A stretch of 64,000 bases of DNA from Caulobacter sp. GTDB taxonomy: Bacteria; Pseudomonadota; Alphaproteobacteria; Caulobacterales; Caulobacteraceae. Shown piece after piece: positions 40,381-49,750 of the stretch (position 1 is the stretch's first letter; every line of letters starts with the position of its first letter). A model generated the notes under the pieces. That model was not told the origin of the DNA. It searched no databases and saw nothing but the letters and a program-made list of their open reading frames with translations. Made by a program: the position numbers and the translations under genes. The DNA is taken from assembly GCA_016125585.1 (NCBI GenBank), contig WGLL01000008.1, forward strand, positions 1 through 64,000. The letters run 5' to 3'.

Positions 40381-41059
40381 GCCGACACTGTCCCTGCGCG
40401 GGGTCAAGCGCAGCTACACGACCGGCTCCGGCGAGCTGGTGGTGCTCAAGGGCGTGGATCTGGACGTCATGCCGGGTGAAATCGTCGGCCTGATCGGCCC
40501 GTCCGGTTCCGGCAAATCCTCCCTGCTGCATGCGGCCGGCCTGCTGGAGCACCCCACGGCGGGGCGCATCACCATCGCCGGGCGGGACTGCAGCGATCTG
40601 GGCGACCGCCAGCGCACTCTGACCCGCCTGTCCTCGGTCGGTTTCGTCTATCAGTTCCACCATCTGCTGCCGGAGTTCACCGCGCGCGAGAATGTCGCCA
40701 TGCCGGCGCTGATCGCCGGGCGGGGCAAGGCCTGGGCGGGGGCGCGGGCCGAGGTCCTGCTGAACCAGCTGGGCCTGGGCGAACGGATGGATCACCAGCC
40801 GGCGCAGATGTCTGGCGGCGAACAGCAGCGGGTGGCCCTGGCGCGGGCCCTGACCAACGAGCCGCTGCTGTTGCTGGCCGATGAGCCGACGGGCAACCTC
40901 GATCCCGATACGGCGGCCCAGGTTTTCCAGGCAATGTATGATCTGGCCCGCGACCAGGGCGTCGCCGCCCTGATCGCCACCCACAATCTGGAACTGGCCC
41001 GCTATATGGACCGGGTGTTCGCGCTCAAGGACGGACACCTGGAAGCGCGGAGCCTGTAG
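40373..41059 (+). CDS. lolD: lipoprotein-releasing ABC transporter ATPase LolD
   Basis: A 228-aa ABC ATPase. Walker A GPSGSGKSSLLHA lies at about 42-54, the ABC signature MSGGEQQRVALARAL at about 143-157 and Walker B LLLLADEPTGNLD follows. It powers lipoprotein release with the upstream permease, which it overlaps by 8 bp. It ends 9 bp from the convergent M56 gene, with no terminator between them. Confidence 0.94.
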   Translation: MSEPTLSLRGVKRSYTTGSGELVVLKGVDLDVMPGEIVGLIGPSGSGKSSLLHAAGLLEHPTAGRITIAGRDCSDLGDRQRTLTRLSSVGFVYQFHHLLPEFTARENVAMPALIAGRGKAWAGARAEVLLNQLGLGERMDHQPAQMSGGEQQRVALARALTNEPLLLLADEPTGNLDPDTAAQVFQAMYDLARDQGVAALIATHNLELARYMDRVFALKDGHLEARSL

Positions 41060-41068
41060 GCCTGCGGT

Positions 41069-42856
41069 TCAGCCCCCGGCCTTCGGCGCGGCGGGAGAGA
41101 TCTGGAACCGGATCGGCAGGCGCACCACGCCGTCCCCCAATGAGGATCCGTCGGACCGGGCGCGGAATTTCGGCGCCAGTTTCAGCGCAGCCTCGCCGAA
41201 GCCGGCGCCGGCGGGGGCCTCGCTGATGATCCGGCAGCGGGTCAGGACTCCGTCAGCCTGCAAGCCGCAACCGATCACCGCCTTGCCCGAGAGACCGCTG
41301 TCGGCCGCCGCCGGCGGATAGACCGCCGCGATATCGGCGCCCCCCGGCCGCTGGTCCCAGGTCAGGGGCGGCGGCGGAGCCGGAGGGGCCGGCGGCGAGG
41401 GAGGCGCGGGCGGCGGCGGGGCGACTCGATCAACAGCCATCACCGGCGCGGGCGGAGGCGGCGGCGCGGGGGGAGGCGGGGGAGCGGCCAGAGGCGCGGG
41501 CGGCGCGGGCGGCGCCGGCGGGGCCAGCATCACGAAATTGACCGTAGACGGGCCTTCCCCGGGCTGTTCGGGGCCGGTGACCTCGATCAGGGCGATCTTC
41601 TCCGGGCTCAGCGTTCTGGGGGTGAAATCGTCGGCGACCGCATGACCGTCAACCAGGAACACCACCTTGGCCAGTTCCGCGTCGCGTCGGGGATCGCCGG
41701 TCGCGGCCTTCAGGTCGATTACCGGCCGTCCCCGCCAGACCGTGACGTTGCCGGGACGAGTCTCGACGATATCGGCGGCGATGGTGATCTGGCCCTTGGG
41801 ACTGCCCGGACCGTCCTGGGCGGACTGGCGCCAGACGGAGGCGCGTCCTTTGGCCGGGGCGGCCTGCACGGCCAGGGCGACGGACCCGGCTCCGACGGCG
41901 GCGATCAGAACGGCGGCGATCGCGGTGACGCCGAGAGCGGCCCGGCGACCGCCGGACTGGCGGGGATGGAGAATGGCGTGCAGACGCATGGCGGTCTTCC
42001 TTCCGGCGCCGATGAAGGCGGAATGCGGCTCCGGACCGGCGCGGAGCCGGAGCGTTTCAATCAGGGCTTGGGCGTAGGCGCGGCGGGCGGTCTCATCAGC
42101 GCCGGCCAGGGCGATGGCGTCGCAATGCTCCTCGCGTGCGGCGGCCAGCCGGGCGTGGATCAAGGCCATCAGGGGGTTGAACCAGAACACCGCCAGGACC
42201 AGGGCCTCCGCCCAGCCTCGCGGATTGTCGCCGCGCTTGAGGTGGGCCAGTTCATGCCCGCAGATCAGCGTCAAACGGTCGGTCGGCAGGCCGGTGAGGG
42301 CGCGGGGAATGACGATGGCCGGGCGGAACACCCCGGCCAGCAGGGGGCTGGCGGCCTGGCGCGACTCCTTCAGGTCTGGAGCCCGCACCCGCAAGGCCAG
42401 GGCCCGGGCGGCCAGGGCCTGCCGCAGGGGCGGATCATCAAGATCACGGGCCTGACGCATCAGCAGCGCAAGGCGGACATGGCGGCGCAGGATCAGGCCA
42501 AGGGCGGCGGCCACGCCCAGCAACATGACGCCGAGCAGGACGGTCGGGGCCAGAAGCCAGGCCAGGTCGATCAGGTCGCCCAGCGGCGTCGGCGCCGGGG
42601 CGGCGGCGGCCAGCACCGGATCCGCCGCGGCGCCGCCGGCGACGGCGGCGGGCGGGCCGAAGCGGACAAGATGCGGCGCCAGCAGGGGAACGCTGATCGC
42701 TCCCAGCGCCGGCAGCAGGAAGGCCAGATTCCAGAGGCGCTCGCGCGGGGCCGGGGCCGGGGTGATCCGTTCGGCCAGGAGGCCGGCAAGCAGGCCAAGG
42801 GCGGCCAGCGGCAGGCTGGCCCCCAGGGTCATCAGGGCGAGGGAGACGCCCGTCAC
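41069..42856 (-). CDS. M56 (BlaR1-type) metallopeptidase with a C-terminal TonB-like domain
   Basis: A 595-aa inner-membrane protein. Several N-terminal helices enclose a zinc peptidase motif HELAHLKRGD at about residue 198. After a further helix near residue 320 come a periplasmic region, a Pro/Ala-rich linker (444-497) and a TonB C-terminal-like domain (about 505-590, with ADIAAVYPPAA, SGKAVIGCGL and FGEAALKLAPKF). The penicillin-sensor domain of BlaR1 is absent. Together with the repressor gene it overlaps by 4 bp, it should form a protease-controlled gene switch, but its signal is unknown. Confidence 0.85.
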   Translation of the reverse strand: MTGVSLALMTLGASLPLAALGLLAGLLAERITPAPAPRERLWNLAFLLPALGAISVPLLAPHLVRFGPPAAVAGGAAADPVLAAAAPAPTPLGDLIDLAWLLAPTVLLGVMLLGVAAALGLILRRHVRLALLMRQARDLDDPPLRQALAARALALRVRAPDLKESRQAASPLLAGVFRPAIVIPRALTGLPTDRLTLICGHELAHLKRGDNPRGWAEALVLAVFWFNPLMALIHARLAAAREEHCDAIALAGADETARRAYAQALIETLRLRAGPEPHSAFIGAGRKTAMRLHAILHPRQSGGRRAALGVTAIAAVLIAAVGAGSVALAVQAAPAKGRASVWRQSAQDGPGSPKGQITIAADIVETRPGNVTVWRGRPVIDLKAATGDPRRDAELAKVVFLVDGHAVADDFTPRTLSPEKIALIEVTGPEQPGEGPSTVNFVMLAPPAPPAPPAPLAAPPPPPAPPPPPAPVMAVDRVAPPPPAPPSPPAPPAPPPPLTWDQRPGGADIAAVYPPAAADSGLSGKAVIGCGLQADGVLTRCRIISEAPAGAGFGEAALKLAPKFRARSDGSSLGDGVVRLPIRFQISPAAPKAGG

Positions 42857-43230
42857 GCGCCCGGCTCCTCTTCGGCGTTGAGCATGGTCTCCAGCTGGGC
42901 CAGTTCGTCGGGAGAGAGTATCTGGCTGCCGGCGAAGGCGGAGGCGGGCAGGGGTCCTTCCACCTCGAGAACCTGACGCATCACGCGTCGCAGAAGACCG
43001 CCAAGAATGTCGGCCTTGCCCCGTGCCGCCTCATAGACGGCTAGCCCATGCACCGATCGGCGGGAAATCAGCCCCTTGGCCCGCATCCGCTCGAGCACCG
43101 TGCGGGTCGTCGAGGCGGTCCAGTCGAGGCCGCCGGGCAAGGATGCCTGGATTTCCCGGGCGCTGGCGGCCCCATCGCGCCAAAAGACCTTGAGGATTTC
43201 GAGTTCGGTGTCAGAAGGGGGCTGGATCAT
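42853..43230 (-). CDS. BlaI/MecI/CopY-family repressor
   Basis: A 125-aa winged-helix repressor. It begins PPSDTELEILKVFWRDGAASAREIQASL and contains ASTTRTVLERMRAKGLISRR, the BlaI recognition helix and wing. Homologues bind TACA-N2-TGTA palindromes as dimers and are inactivated when the cognate M56 peptidase is activated. It overlaps the peptidase gene by 4 bp and a matching palindrome covers its promoter, so it should repress its own operon. Confidence 0.92.
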   Translation of the reverse strand: MIQPPSDTELEILKVFWRDGAASAREIQASLPGGLDWTASTTRTVLERMRAKGLISRRSVHGLAVYEAARGKADILGGLLRRVMRQVLEVEGPLPASAFAGSQILSPDELAQLETMLNAEEEPGA

Positions 43231-43256
43231 GGTGTCTCTCGGCTGACGTCACCGGG

Positions 43257-43285
43257 ACGCTACACTTGTAGCGTATTGTCGTCAA
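43257..43285 (-). promoter_or_regulatory. promoter and BlaI-type operator of the blaI-M56 operon
   Basis: On the minus strand TTGACG (43285-43280), a 17-bp spacer and TAGCGT (43262-43257). The palindrome CGCTACACTTGTAGCG (43258-43273) overlaps the -10 and spacer; its core TACA-N2-TGTA is the BlaI/MecI half-site arrangement. Bound repressor would block RNA polymerase. Confidence 0.75.
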
Positions 43286-43397
43286 TCGTCACGATCGCGG
43301 GTTTTTAGCGCCGTTTCAGCGGCGCCTGTTCGCCCCGTTTTCGCCATGCAAACAAGAGCATAGAGGCGCCAGGCGTCAGGATTTAAGGAGCGTACCC

Positions 43398-43715
43398 ATG
43401 GCCCAGCAGCTCGAATTCGCAGGACAGTCCGGCCAGGGCTATCGTTATCTGCCCCTCGACGACTCCGCCGCGATCTCGCCGACGGGGGCCAATTTTCTGT
43501 TCGTGAGGGTGAAGGGCGGGGAGCAGTCAGTGGTCTTCGCCGGCGAGACCGAATGTCTCCACAAGGGGGTCCATGCCGGCTGGGACAAGGCCCGCAAGAC
43601 GCACGGCGCCACGACCATCTTCGTCCGGCTCAATGTCACCCGGGCGATCCGACAGGCCGAGCTCGACGACATCGTCGCCCTCCATCAACCCCCGATGAAC
43701 GGGCCCGAGGACTGA
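43398..43715 (+). CDS. conserved protein of unknown function
   Basis: A 105-aa cytosolic protein without a signal peptide or membrane segment. It has a small alpha/beta look: LPLDDSAAISPTGANFLFVRV, VVFAGETECLHKGVHAGWDKARK, then TTIFVRLNVTRAIRQAELDDIVALHQPP. AAGGAG lies 8 nt before the ATG. I do not recognise the family. A hairpin GCGCCG-TTTCAG-CGGCGC in the gap upstream (43308-43325) may belong to its leader. Confidence 0.7.
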   Translation: MAQQLEFAGQSGQGYRYLPLDDSAAISPTGANFLFVRVKGGEQSVVFAGETECLHKGVHAGWDKARKTHGATTIFVRLNVTRAIRQAELDDIVALHQPPMNGPED

Positions 43716-43770
43716 TCCGAAGGCGAAGGGGACGGTCTCGCGGCGTGTGAGCAATTTGTTCTTGCCTGTG

Positions 43771-43802
43771 GAACAAAACGGGAATAGGAACAAACCCGGA
43801 AC
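43771..43802 (+). promoter_or_regulatory. tandem LexA (SOS) boxes of sidA
   Basis: GAACAAACCCGGAAC at 43788-43802 is a perfect match to the alphaproteobacterial LexA box, GAAC-N7-GAAC (GTTC-N7-GTTC on the other strand). GAACAAAACGGGAAT at 43771-43785 is a second copy with one mismatch, 17 bp upstream. They lie 18-50 bp before the 29-codon gene. This predicts repression by LexA and induction by DNA damage. Confidence 0.85.
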
Positions 43803-43820
43803 TTGGCTTGGGAGGCTCGA

Positions 43821-43910
43821 ATGGCCCGGATCGCTCGTGAAACGCTCGCTTTGGCTTCGGTTGTCGGGTTTGTGTGGATGATGTGCTCGGTGGCCTATCT
43901 GGCGGCGTGA
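43821..43910 (+). CDS. sidA: SOS-induced cell-division inhibitor SidA (29 aa)
   Basis: A 29-aa protein: a short basic start ([10 protein letters not shown]) and one hydrophobic helix to the end ([17 protein letters not shown]). GGGAGG lies 5 nt before the ATG. In Caulobacter crescentus SidA is a 29-aa inner-membrane protein, SOS-controlled, encoded next to dnaE; it blocks division by contacting FtsW/FtsN. Size, membrane helix, tandem LexA boxes and position 47 bp before dnaE all agree. The name rests on these features and not on an alignment. Confidence 0.87.
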   Translation: MARIARETLALASVVGFVWMMCSVAYLAA

Positions 43911-43957
43911 GTCGGCCTTAGGCTGGCCCTTCGGCAAGGCGGAGGCGAACAGGCATC

Positions 43958-46900
43958 ATGGCGGATCTGGCGAACGGCTTCGTCCATTTGCGGGTTCGCT
44001 CGGCCTATTCCCTGCTGGAAGGCGCGATCAAGGCGGACGCCCTGCCGAAACTGGCCGGCGGACAGGGCATGCCGGCGGTGGGAATCACCGATCGGGCCAA
44101 TCTGTTCGGCGCTCTCGAGTTTTCCGTCGCCGGGAAGGACGCCGGGGTGCAGCCGATCGTCGGATGCGCCCTGCCGGTCACCGGCATTGGCGAGGGACCG
44201 CCTGAACGCTGGGCCCGAACCCCGACCGTGGTTCTGCTGGCCCAGAACGAAACCGGCTATCTCAATCTCTCGGAGCTGTCGTCGGCCGCCTACCTTGAGG
44301 GCGACGGCATGAGCGAGCCCTCGGTCGCCTGGGCCAGAGTGGCCGAGCGCAATGAGGGTCTGATCCTGTTGTCGGGCGGCGTGGACGGCCCGGTCGACCC
44401 CTTGTTCGCCGCCGGAAAGCGGGCCGAGGGCGGGGCTGTGCTGGCCGAGATGGCCAGGGTCTTTGGCGACCGCTTCTATGTCGAATTGCAGCGGCACGGC
44501 CTGCCGCAGCAGGCGGCGGCCGAGCCCGGGCTGGTCGCCTGGGCCTATGAGAACGACGCGCCGCTGGTCGCCACCAACGACGTCTACTATCCCGACCGCT
44601 CGATGCATGAGGCCCATGACGCCCTGCTGTGCATCGCCGACGGCGCCTATGTCGGCCAGGACGAGCGCCGACGGGTGACCGCGGAGCACTATTTCAAGTC
44701 GGCCGAAGAGATGCGGGCCCTTTTCGCGGATCTGCCCGAGGCCTGCGACCACAGTCTGGAGATCCCCCGGCGCTGCGCCTTCATGGTCGGCAAGCGCGAC
44801 CCGATCCTGCCCCGTTTCGACACGGGCGCCGGGCGCAGCGAGCCGGACGAACTGGCCTATCAGGCGCGCGAGGGCCTGAAGGCGCGGCTGGCGGTGATCG
44901 AACTGGCGGCGCCGGAGCCCGACTACTGGGCCCGGCTCGAGTTCGAGATCGGCATCATCCAGCAGATGGGGTTCCCGGGCTACTTCCTGATCGTCGCCGA
45001 CTTCATCAAATGGGCCAAGTCGCACGGCATTCCGGTCGGACCTGGACGGGGGTCCGGGGCCGGCTCGCTGGTGGCCTGGTCGCTGACCATCACCGATCTG
45101 GACCCGCTGCGCTTTGGCCTGCTGTTCGAGCGCTTCCTCAATCCCGAACGGGTCTCGATGCCCGATTTCGATATCGACTTCTGTCAGGAGCGGCGCGAGG
45201 AGGTCATCTCCTACGTTCAGCAGAAGTACGGCGTCGACAAGGTGGCCCAGATCATCACCTTCGGCACCCTGCAGGCCAGGGCCGTGGTGCGGGACGTCGG
45301 CCGGGTGATGCAGTTGCCGCTGGGTCTGGTCGACCGGCTGGCCAAGATGATCCCCAATAACCCGGCCAGCCCCACGACCCTGGCTCAGGCCATCCAGATC
45401 GAGCCGCGGCTGAAACAGGCCCGCGACGAGGATGAACAGGTCCGGCTGTGCCTGGATGTCGCCCTGCGGCTGGAGGGCCTGTTCCGCAACGCCTCGACCC
45501 ACGCGGCCGGGGTGGTCATCGGCGATCGGCCGCTGACGCACCTGACCCCTCTCTACAAGGATCCCCGCTCCGAACTGCCGGCGACGCAGTTCAACATGAA
45601 GTGGGTGGAGAGTGCGGGTCTGGTGAAGTTCGACTTCCTGGGCCTGAAGACCCTGACGGTGATCGACCGGGCGCTGAAGCATATGGCCAAGCGCGGCGCC
45701 GATCTGGATATCTCCGCCCTGCCGCTGGACGATGCGGCGTCGTACGAGCTGATGAGTTCAGGCCAGACGGTCGGGGTGTTCCAGCTGGAAAGCCAGGGCA
45801 TGCGCGACACCCTGCGCAAGCTGCGGCCCGGCAGTCTGGAAGAGGTCACCGCCATCATTTCCCTCTATCGGCCGGGCCCGATGGAGAACATCGACAGCTT
45901 TGTCGACTGCAAGTTCGGTCGCAAGCCGATCGACACCCTTCATCCGACCCTCGAGCCGGTGCTGAAGGAGACCTACGGCATCGTCGTCTACCAGGAACAG
46001 GTGATGCAGATCGCCCAGATCCTGGCCGGCTACAGCCTGGGCGAAGCGGACCTGCTGCGCCGGGCCATGGGCAAGAAGAAGCCCGAGGAGATGGCCCAGC
46101 AGAAGGTGAGGTTCGTCGCCGGGGCCGAGGCCAAGGGGGTTGAGGCCGACCGGGCGCGGTCGATCTTCGATCTGGTGGAGAAGTTCGCCGGCTATGGCTT
46201 CAACAAGAGCCACGCGGCCGCCTACGCGCTGATTTCCTACCAGACGGCCTGGCTCAAGGCGAATGCGGCGGTGGAGTTCATGGCCGCCTCCATGAGCCTC
46301 GATATCTCCAATACGGACAAGCTGGCGGTCTTCTATCAGGACGCCCGACGCTCGGGCATCACGGTGCAGCCGCCGGACGTCAACCGCTCGGGCGCCGACT
46401 TCGAGGTCGAGGACGGCGAGGTGCTCTACGCCCTGGGCGCGGTGCGCAACGTCGGCTTGGCGGCGATGGAGCACCTGATCGAGGTGCGCCGCGAGGGCGG
46501 CCCCTTCAGGGACATCTTCGACGTCGTCGAGCGGGTCGATCCGCGCCAGGTCAACAAGCGGGCGCTGGAGGGTCTGGCCCGGGCCGGCGCCTTCGACAGC
46601 ATCCATCCCAACCGCGCCCAGATCGTCGCGGCCGCCGATGTGTTGATCGCCCACGGCCAGAGCCTGGCCGCCGACCGCGCCTCGGCCCAGGTCAATCTGT
46701 TCGGCGGCGACCAGTCCGACGCTTCCCGTCCGCGGCTGCCGCGGACCGAGCCCTGGGACCAGATCCGGCGCCTCGACGAGGAACTGGCGGCGGTCGGCTT
46801 CTACCTGACCGGCCACCCGCTGGAGGACATGGTCGACGTGCTGCGCCGTCGCCGGGTGACCCTGATGGCCGAGGCCATTCCCCAGGCCGAGGCCGGGCAG

Positions 46901-47389
46901 GAAGCCTTCAAGATGGCGGGCATGGTTCGCCGCCGCCAGGAGCGGGCCAGCGCCCGGGGCGACAAGTTCGCCTTTGTTTCGCTGTCCGACCCCAGCGGCG
47001 AATATGAGGTGCTGTTCCCGCCGGAAGCCCTGCGCAAGTGCCGTGAGGTGCTGGAGCCGGGCAAGGCGGTGGTGATCCGGGTGCGCTGCAAGGCGAGGGA
47101 CGGGGAGGTGCGGTTCTTCGGAGACGACGCCGAGCCGGTCGACAAGGCGCTGGAGGCGGTTTCGGCCGGCCTCAGGGTCCATGTTTCTCCCGGATCGACC
47201 GAGATCGAGGCCCTGAAGAAGCGCCTGACCGGCGCCGCCGCCCAGCGCGGCGGTGAGGTGGTTCTGGTGGCCGGCATCGGCGGCGGCCGCGAGGTCGAGG
47301 TCAAGCTGCCGGGCTTCTACGCCCTGGACGCCTCGTTGCGCGGGGCGCTGAAGACGGCGCCGGGCGTCGCCTATCTGGAAGACGTCTAG
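43958..47389 (+). CDS. dnaE: DNA polymerase III alpha subunit
   Basis: The 1143-aa catalytic subunit of the replicative polymerase. It has an N-terminal PHP domain ([18 protein letters not shown], residues about 8-280), the C-family polymerase core with [14 protein letters not shown] at 361-374 and the catalytic Asp pair in PDFDIDFC at 402-409, the YQEQVM finger motif, and a late OB-type domain. Length is standard for DnaE1. The start at 43958 follows AAGGCGGAGG and gives the usual N-terminus. Confidence 0.97.
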   Translation: MADLANGFVHLRVRSAYSLLEGAIKADALPKLAGGQGMPAVGITDRANLFGALEFSVAGKDAGVQPIVGCALPVTGIGEGPPERWARTPTVVLLAQNETGYLNLSELSSAAYLEGDGMSEPSVAWARVAERNEGLILLSGGVDGPVDPLFAAGKRAEGGAVLAEMARVFGDRFYVELQRHGLPQQAAAEPGLVAWAYENDAPLVATNDVYYPDRSMHEAHDALLCIADGAYVGQDERRRVTAEHYFKSAEEMRALFADLPEACDHSLEIPRRCAFMVGKRDPILPRFDTGAGRSEPDELAYQAREGLKARLAVIELAAPEPDYWARLEFEIGIIQQMGFPGYFLIVADFIKWAKSHGIPVGPGRGSGAGSLVAWSLTITDLDPLRFGLLFERFLNPERVSMPDFDIDFCQERREEVISYVQQKYGVDKVAQIITFGTLQARAVVRDVGRVMQLPLGLVDRLAKMIPNNPASPTTLAQAIQIEPRLKQARDEDEQVRLCLDVALRLEGLFRNASTHAAGVVIGDRPLTHLTPLYKDPRSELPATQFNMKWVESAGLVKFDFLGLKTLTVIDRALKHMAKRGADLDISALPLDDAASYELMSSGQTVGVFQLESQGMRDTLRKLRPGSLEEVTAIISLYRPGPMENIDSFVDCKFGRKPIDTLHPTLEPVLKETYGIVVYQEQVMQIAQILAGYSLGEADLLRRAMGKKKPEEMAQQKVRFVAGAEAKGVEADRARSIFDLVEKFAGYGFNKSHAAAYALISYQTAWLKANAAVEFMAASMSLDISNTDKLAVFYQDARRSGITVQPPDVNRSGADFEVEDGEVLYALGAVRNVGLAAMEHLIEVRREGGPFRDIFDVVERVDPRQVNKRALEGLARAGAFDSIHPNRAQIVAAADVLIAHGQSLAADRASAQVNLFGGDQSDASRPRLPRTEPWDQIRRLDEELAAVGFYLTGHPLEDMVDVLRRRRVTLMAEAIPQAEAGQEAFKMAGMVRRRQERASARGDKFAFVSLSDPSGEYEVLFPPEALRKCREVLEPGKAVVIRVRCKARDGEVRFFGDDAEPVDKALEAVSAGLRVHVSPGSTEIEALKKRLTGAAAQRGGEVVLVAGIGGGREVEVKLPGFYALDASLRGALKTAPGVAYLEDV

Positions 47390-47573
47390 AGGGTCTCTCA
47401 TTGAGCGCGGGGGCTGGCCGCCGAGGGCGAGGCCCGCCTCGTTCGATCCTTTGACCGCCGCCTTCTCCAACAGGTGGGAGATGGGTCTGCAAGAAGATCA
47501 GGCCGGCGAATTGCGACCATAAATCAGAGCAGAGGCCGCGGCGCTTGCAATTGCGGTGCTTTGCGCCTATCTC
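47390..47573 (+). promoter_or_regulatory. dnaE-rpsB gap with the rpsB promoter
   Basis: The gap between dnaE and rpsB is 314 bp and holds no gene that I can support. Its clearest signal is TTGCAA at 47545-47550, a 17-bp spacer and TATCTC at 47568-47573, a good promoter for the rpsB operon. No strong dnaE terminator is visible; a weak hairpin near 47430-47450 lacks a T tract. Confidence 0.55.
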
Positions 47574-47703
47574 CCCCGCCCATCACGCACGCGGGCGTTC
47601 GGGCCGTTTGGGGAGACATCCCAATCGATCCGTTCCGGTCCTGACCATCCGGTCGGGAATTGCCCGCGGAGGCGATAACCGGAAAAAGGATCCGATACAG
47701 ACC
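47574..47703 (+). promoter_or_regulatory. 5' leader of rpsB
   Basis: About 125 nt of leader separate the promoter from the rpsB ATG. It contains a 7-bp hairpin, CCTGACC with GGTCGGG (47640-47657), shortly before the ribosome binding region. In other bacteria S2 represses its own mRNA through the leader, so control here is plausible but not shown. Confidence 0.4.
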
Positions 47704-48627
47704 ATGGCTCTGCCTGACTTCTCCATGCGCCAACTGCTCGAAGCCGGCGCCCACTTCGGCCACCAGACGCACCGCTGGAACCCGAAGATGGACCGCTTCA
47801 TCTTTGGCTCGCGCTCCAACATCCACATCATCGACCTGTCGCAATCGATTCCGCTCCTGCACCAGGCCCTGGTGAAGGTGCGTGAAGTCGCCGCCGCCGG
47901 CGGCCGTGTGCTGTTCGTCGGCACCAAGCGCCAGGCCTCCGACCCGGTCGCCGAGGCCGCCAAGCGCTGCGCCCAGTACTATGTGAACCACCGCTGGCTG
48001 GGCGGCACGCTCACCAACTGGCGCACCATTTCCGGCTCCATCGCCCGTCTGCGCGAACTGGAAGGCGTCCTTGAAGCCGACGCCAGCTCGGGCCGCGGCA
48101 AGAAGGAACGCCTGCAGCTGACCCGCGAGCGGGACAAGCTGGAGCTGTCGCTGGGCGGCATCAAGAACATGGGCGGCATTCCCGACATCATGTTCGTGAT
48201 CGACACCAACAAGGAAGCGATCGCGATCCAGGAAGCCCGCAAGCTGAACATCCCGGTCATCGCGATCCTCGACACCAACTGCGATCCGGACGGCATCACC
48301 TTCCCGATCCCGGGCAACGATGACGCCGCTCGCGCCATCCAGCTGTATGTCGATCTGATCGCCGACTCGGTGCTCGACGGCATGGCCGCCGGCGCCGCGG
48401 CCTCCGGCGTCGACCTGGGCGCCTCCGTCGCGCCGATCGAGCCGACCCTGGCCAAGGAACTGACCCCTGAGCCGGCGGCTCAGGAATCGTCCGAGGAGAT
48501 CGCGGCGACCGAGGCGGCCATGACCGCCCCGGCGCCGGTTGAAGATCCCAAGGTCGAGGCTCCGGCGGCTGAAGAGGCCCCGGCGGCCGAAGCGGCTCCC
48601 GCGGGCGAAGAGCCCGCCGCCAGCTGA
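47704..48627 (+). CDS. rpsB: 30S ribosomal protein S2
   Basis: A 307-aa S2 protein. The core is clear: [38 protein letters not shown] and [23 protein letters not shown]. It binds 16S rRNA at the 30S head-body hinge and helps S1 to bind. It is about 65 residues longer than E. coli S2 (241 aa) because of a C-terminal tail from about residue 245 that is rich in Ala, Glu and Pro. The start gives the family N-terminus [13 protein letters not shown]. tsf follows. Confidence 0.97.
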   Translation: MALPDFSMRQLLEAGAHFGHQTHRWNPKMDRFIFGSRSNIHIIDLSQSIPLLHQALVKVREVAAAGGRVLFVGTKRQASDPVAEAAKRCAQYYVNHRWLGGTLTNWRTISGSIARLRELEGVLEADASSGRGKKERLQLTRERDKLELSLGGIKNMGGIPDIMFVIDTNKEAIAIQEARKLNIPVIAILDTNCDPDGITFPIPGNDDAARAIQLYVDLIADSVLDGMAAGAAASGVDLGASVAPIEPTLAKELTPEPAAQESSEEIAATEAAMTAPAPVEDPKVEAPAAEEAPAAEAAPAGEEPAAS

Positions 48628-48635
48628 TTTCCGGT

Positions 48636-48701
48636 CCGTCCCGGAAACGGGACGGTTTCGGCTTCAAACCCTTGTCACAGCCGGGCCCCAAAGGCCCGGC
48701 T
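48636..48701 (+). terminator. two hairpins between rpsB and tsf
   Basis: CCGTCCCG-GAAA-CGGGACGG (48636-48655) is a perfect 8-bp stem with a GAAA loop, followed by TTTCGG. AGCCGGGCC-CCAAA-GGCCCGGCT (48679-48701) is a perfect 9-bp stem. Neither has a long T tract. They may act as partial terminators or processing sites that set the ratio of S2 to EF-Ts. Confidence 0.5.
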
Positions 48702-48737
48702 GCACCCCTATACGAATTCCAATCTGGAGGATTTACC

Positions 48738-49661
48738 ATGGCGGAAGTCACCGCTGCCCTCGTCAAGGAACTGCGCGAAAAGTCCGGCGCCGGCATGATG
48801 GACTGCAAGAAGGCGCTGGTTGAGAACAACGGCGACATGGAGGCCGCGACCGACTGGCTGCGCTCCAAGGGCCTCAGCAAGGCCGCCAAGAAGGCCGACC
48901 GCGCCGCCGCCGAAGGTCTGGTCGCCGTCGCCCTGCAGAAGGACGGCGCGGGCATGACCGGTGCGGTCATCGAGCTGAACGCCGAGACCGACTTTGTCGC
49001 GCGCAACGAGCTGTTCCAGACCGCCGCCCGCAAGGTCGCGGCCGTGGCCCTCAGCACCGACGGCGATGTCGAGACGGTCAAGGCCGCCAAGACTGCCGAC
49101 GGCGAAGTCGTCGCCGACATGGTCACCAACCTGATCGCCACCATCGGCGAGAACATGACCGTGCGCCGCGCGGCCAAGTTCAGCGTCGCCAAGGGCGCCG
49201 TCTCGGCCTATGTGCACAACGCGGTCGCGCCGGAGCTCGGCAAGATCGGCGTGCTCGTCGCGCTGGAAGGCGATGGAGACCAGGCCGCGCTGCAGGAGCT
49301 GGGCCGCAAGGTCGCCATGCATGTGGCCGCGACCAACCCGCTGTCGCTGTCGTCGGAAGACCTGGATCCGGCGGCCGTCGAGCGCGAGCGCGCCGTGCTG
49401 ACCGAAAAGGCCAAGGAAGAAGGCCGCCCGGAAAACATGATCTCCAAGATCGTGGACGGCCAGATTTCCAAGTTCCAGCGCGAGGTCGTGCTGCTGGAGC
49501 AGCCCTTCGTCATGAACCCCGATCAGACGGTGAAGGCGCTGGTCGCCGAAGCCGGCGCGACGATCAAGGGTTTCGTGCGCCTGGGCCTGGGCGAGGGCGT
49601 CGAGAAGGCCGACGCTCCGGACTTCGCCGCGGAAGTGGCGTCGATGACCGGCGGGAACTGA
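48738..49661 (+). CDS. tsf: translation elongation factor Ts
   Basis: A 307-aa factor that exchanges GDP for GTP on EF-Tu. The N-terminal module [30 protein letters not shown] and the core motif TDFVARNE are typical. GGAGG lies 8 nt before the ATG at 48738, which decides the start over an upstream in-frame ATG inside the hairpin region. Length fits alphaproteobacterial EF-Ts. Confidence 0.97.
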   Translation: MAEVTAALVKELREKSGAGMMDCKKALVENNGDMEAATDWLRSKGLSKAAKKADRAAAEGLVAVALQKDGAGMTGAVIELNAETDFVARNELFQTAARKVAAVALSTDGDVETVKAAKTADGEVVADMVTNLIATIGENMTVRRAAKFSVAKGAVSAYVHNAVAPELGKIGVLVALEGDGDQAALQELGRKVAMHVAATNPLSLSSEDLDPAAVERERAVLTEKAKEEGRPENMISKIVDGQISKFQREVVLLEQPFVMNPDQTVKALVAEAGATIKGFVRLGLGEGVEKADAPDFAAEVASMTGGN

Positions 49662-49685
49662 TCGGTTCCTGTTGAACTGAAATCG

Positions 49686-49715
49686 GGGCGCATCCGGCTG
49701 ACGCCGGGTGCGCCC
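49686..49715 (+). terminator. intrinsic terminator after tsf
   Basis: GGGCGCA-t-CCGGC (49686-49698) pairs with GCCGG-g-TGCGCCC (49703-49715) around a TGAC loop, followed by a poor T tract (TTGGTTT). It lies 25 bp past tsf and 36 bp before pyrH, so it probably ends most rpsB-tsf transcripts. Confidence 0.65.
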
Positions 49716-49750
49716 TTGGTTTATGGTGCCGCCGACTCGAAGGGCCCCCG

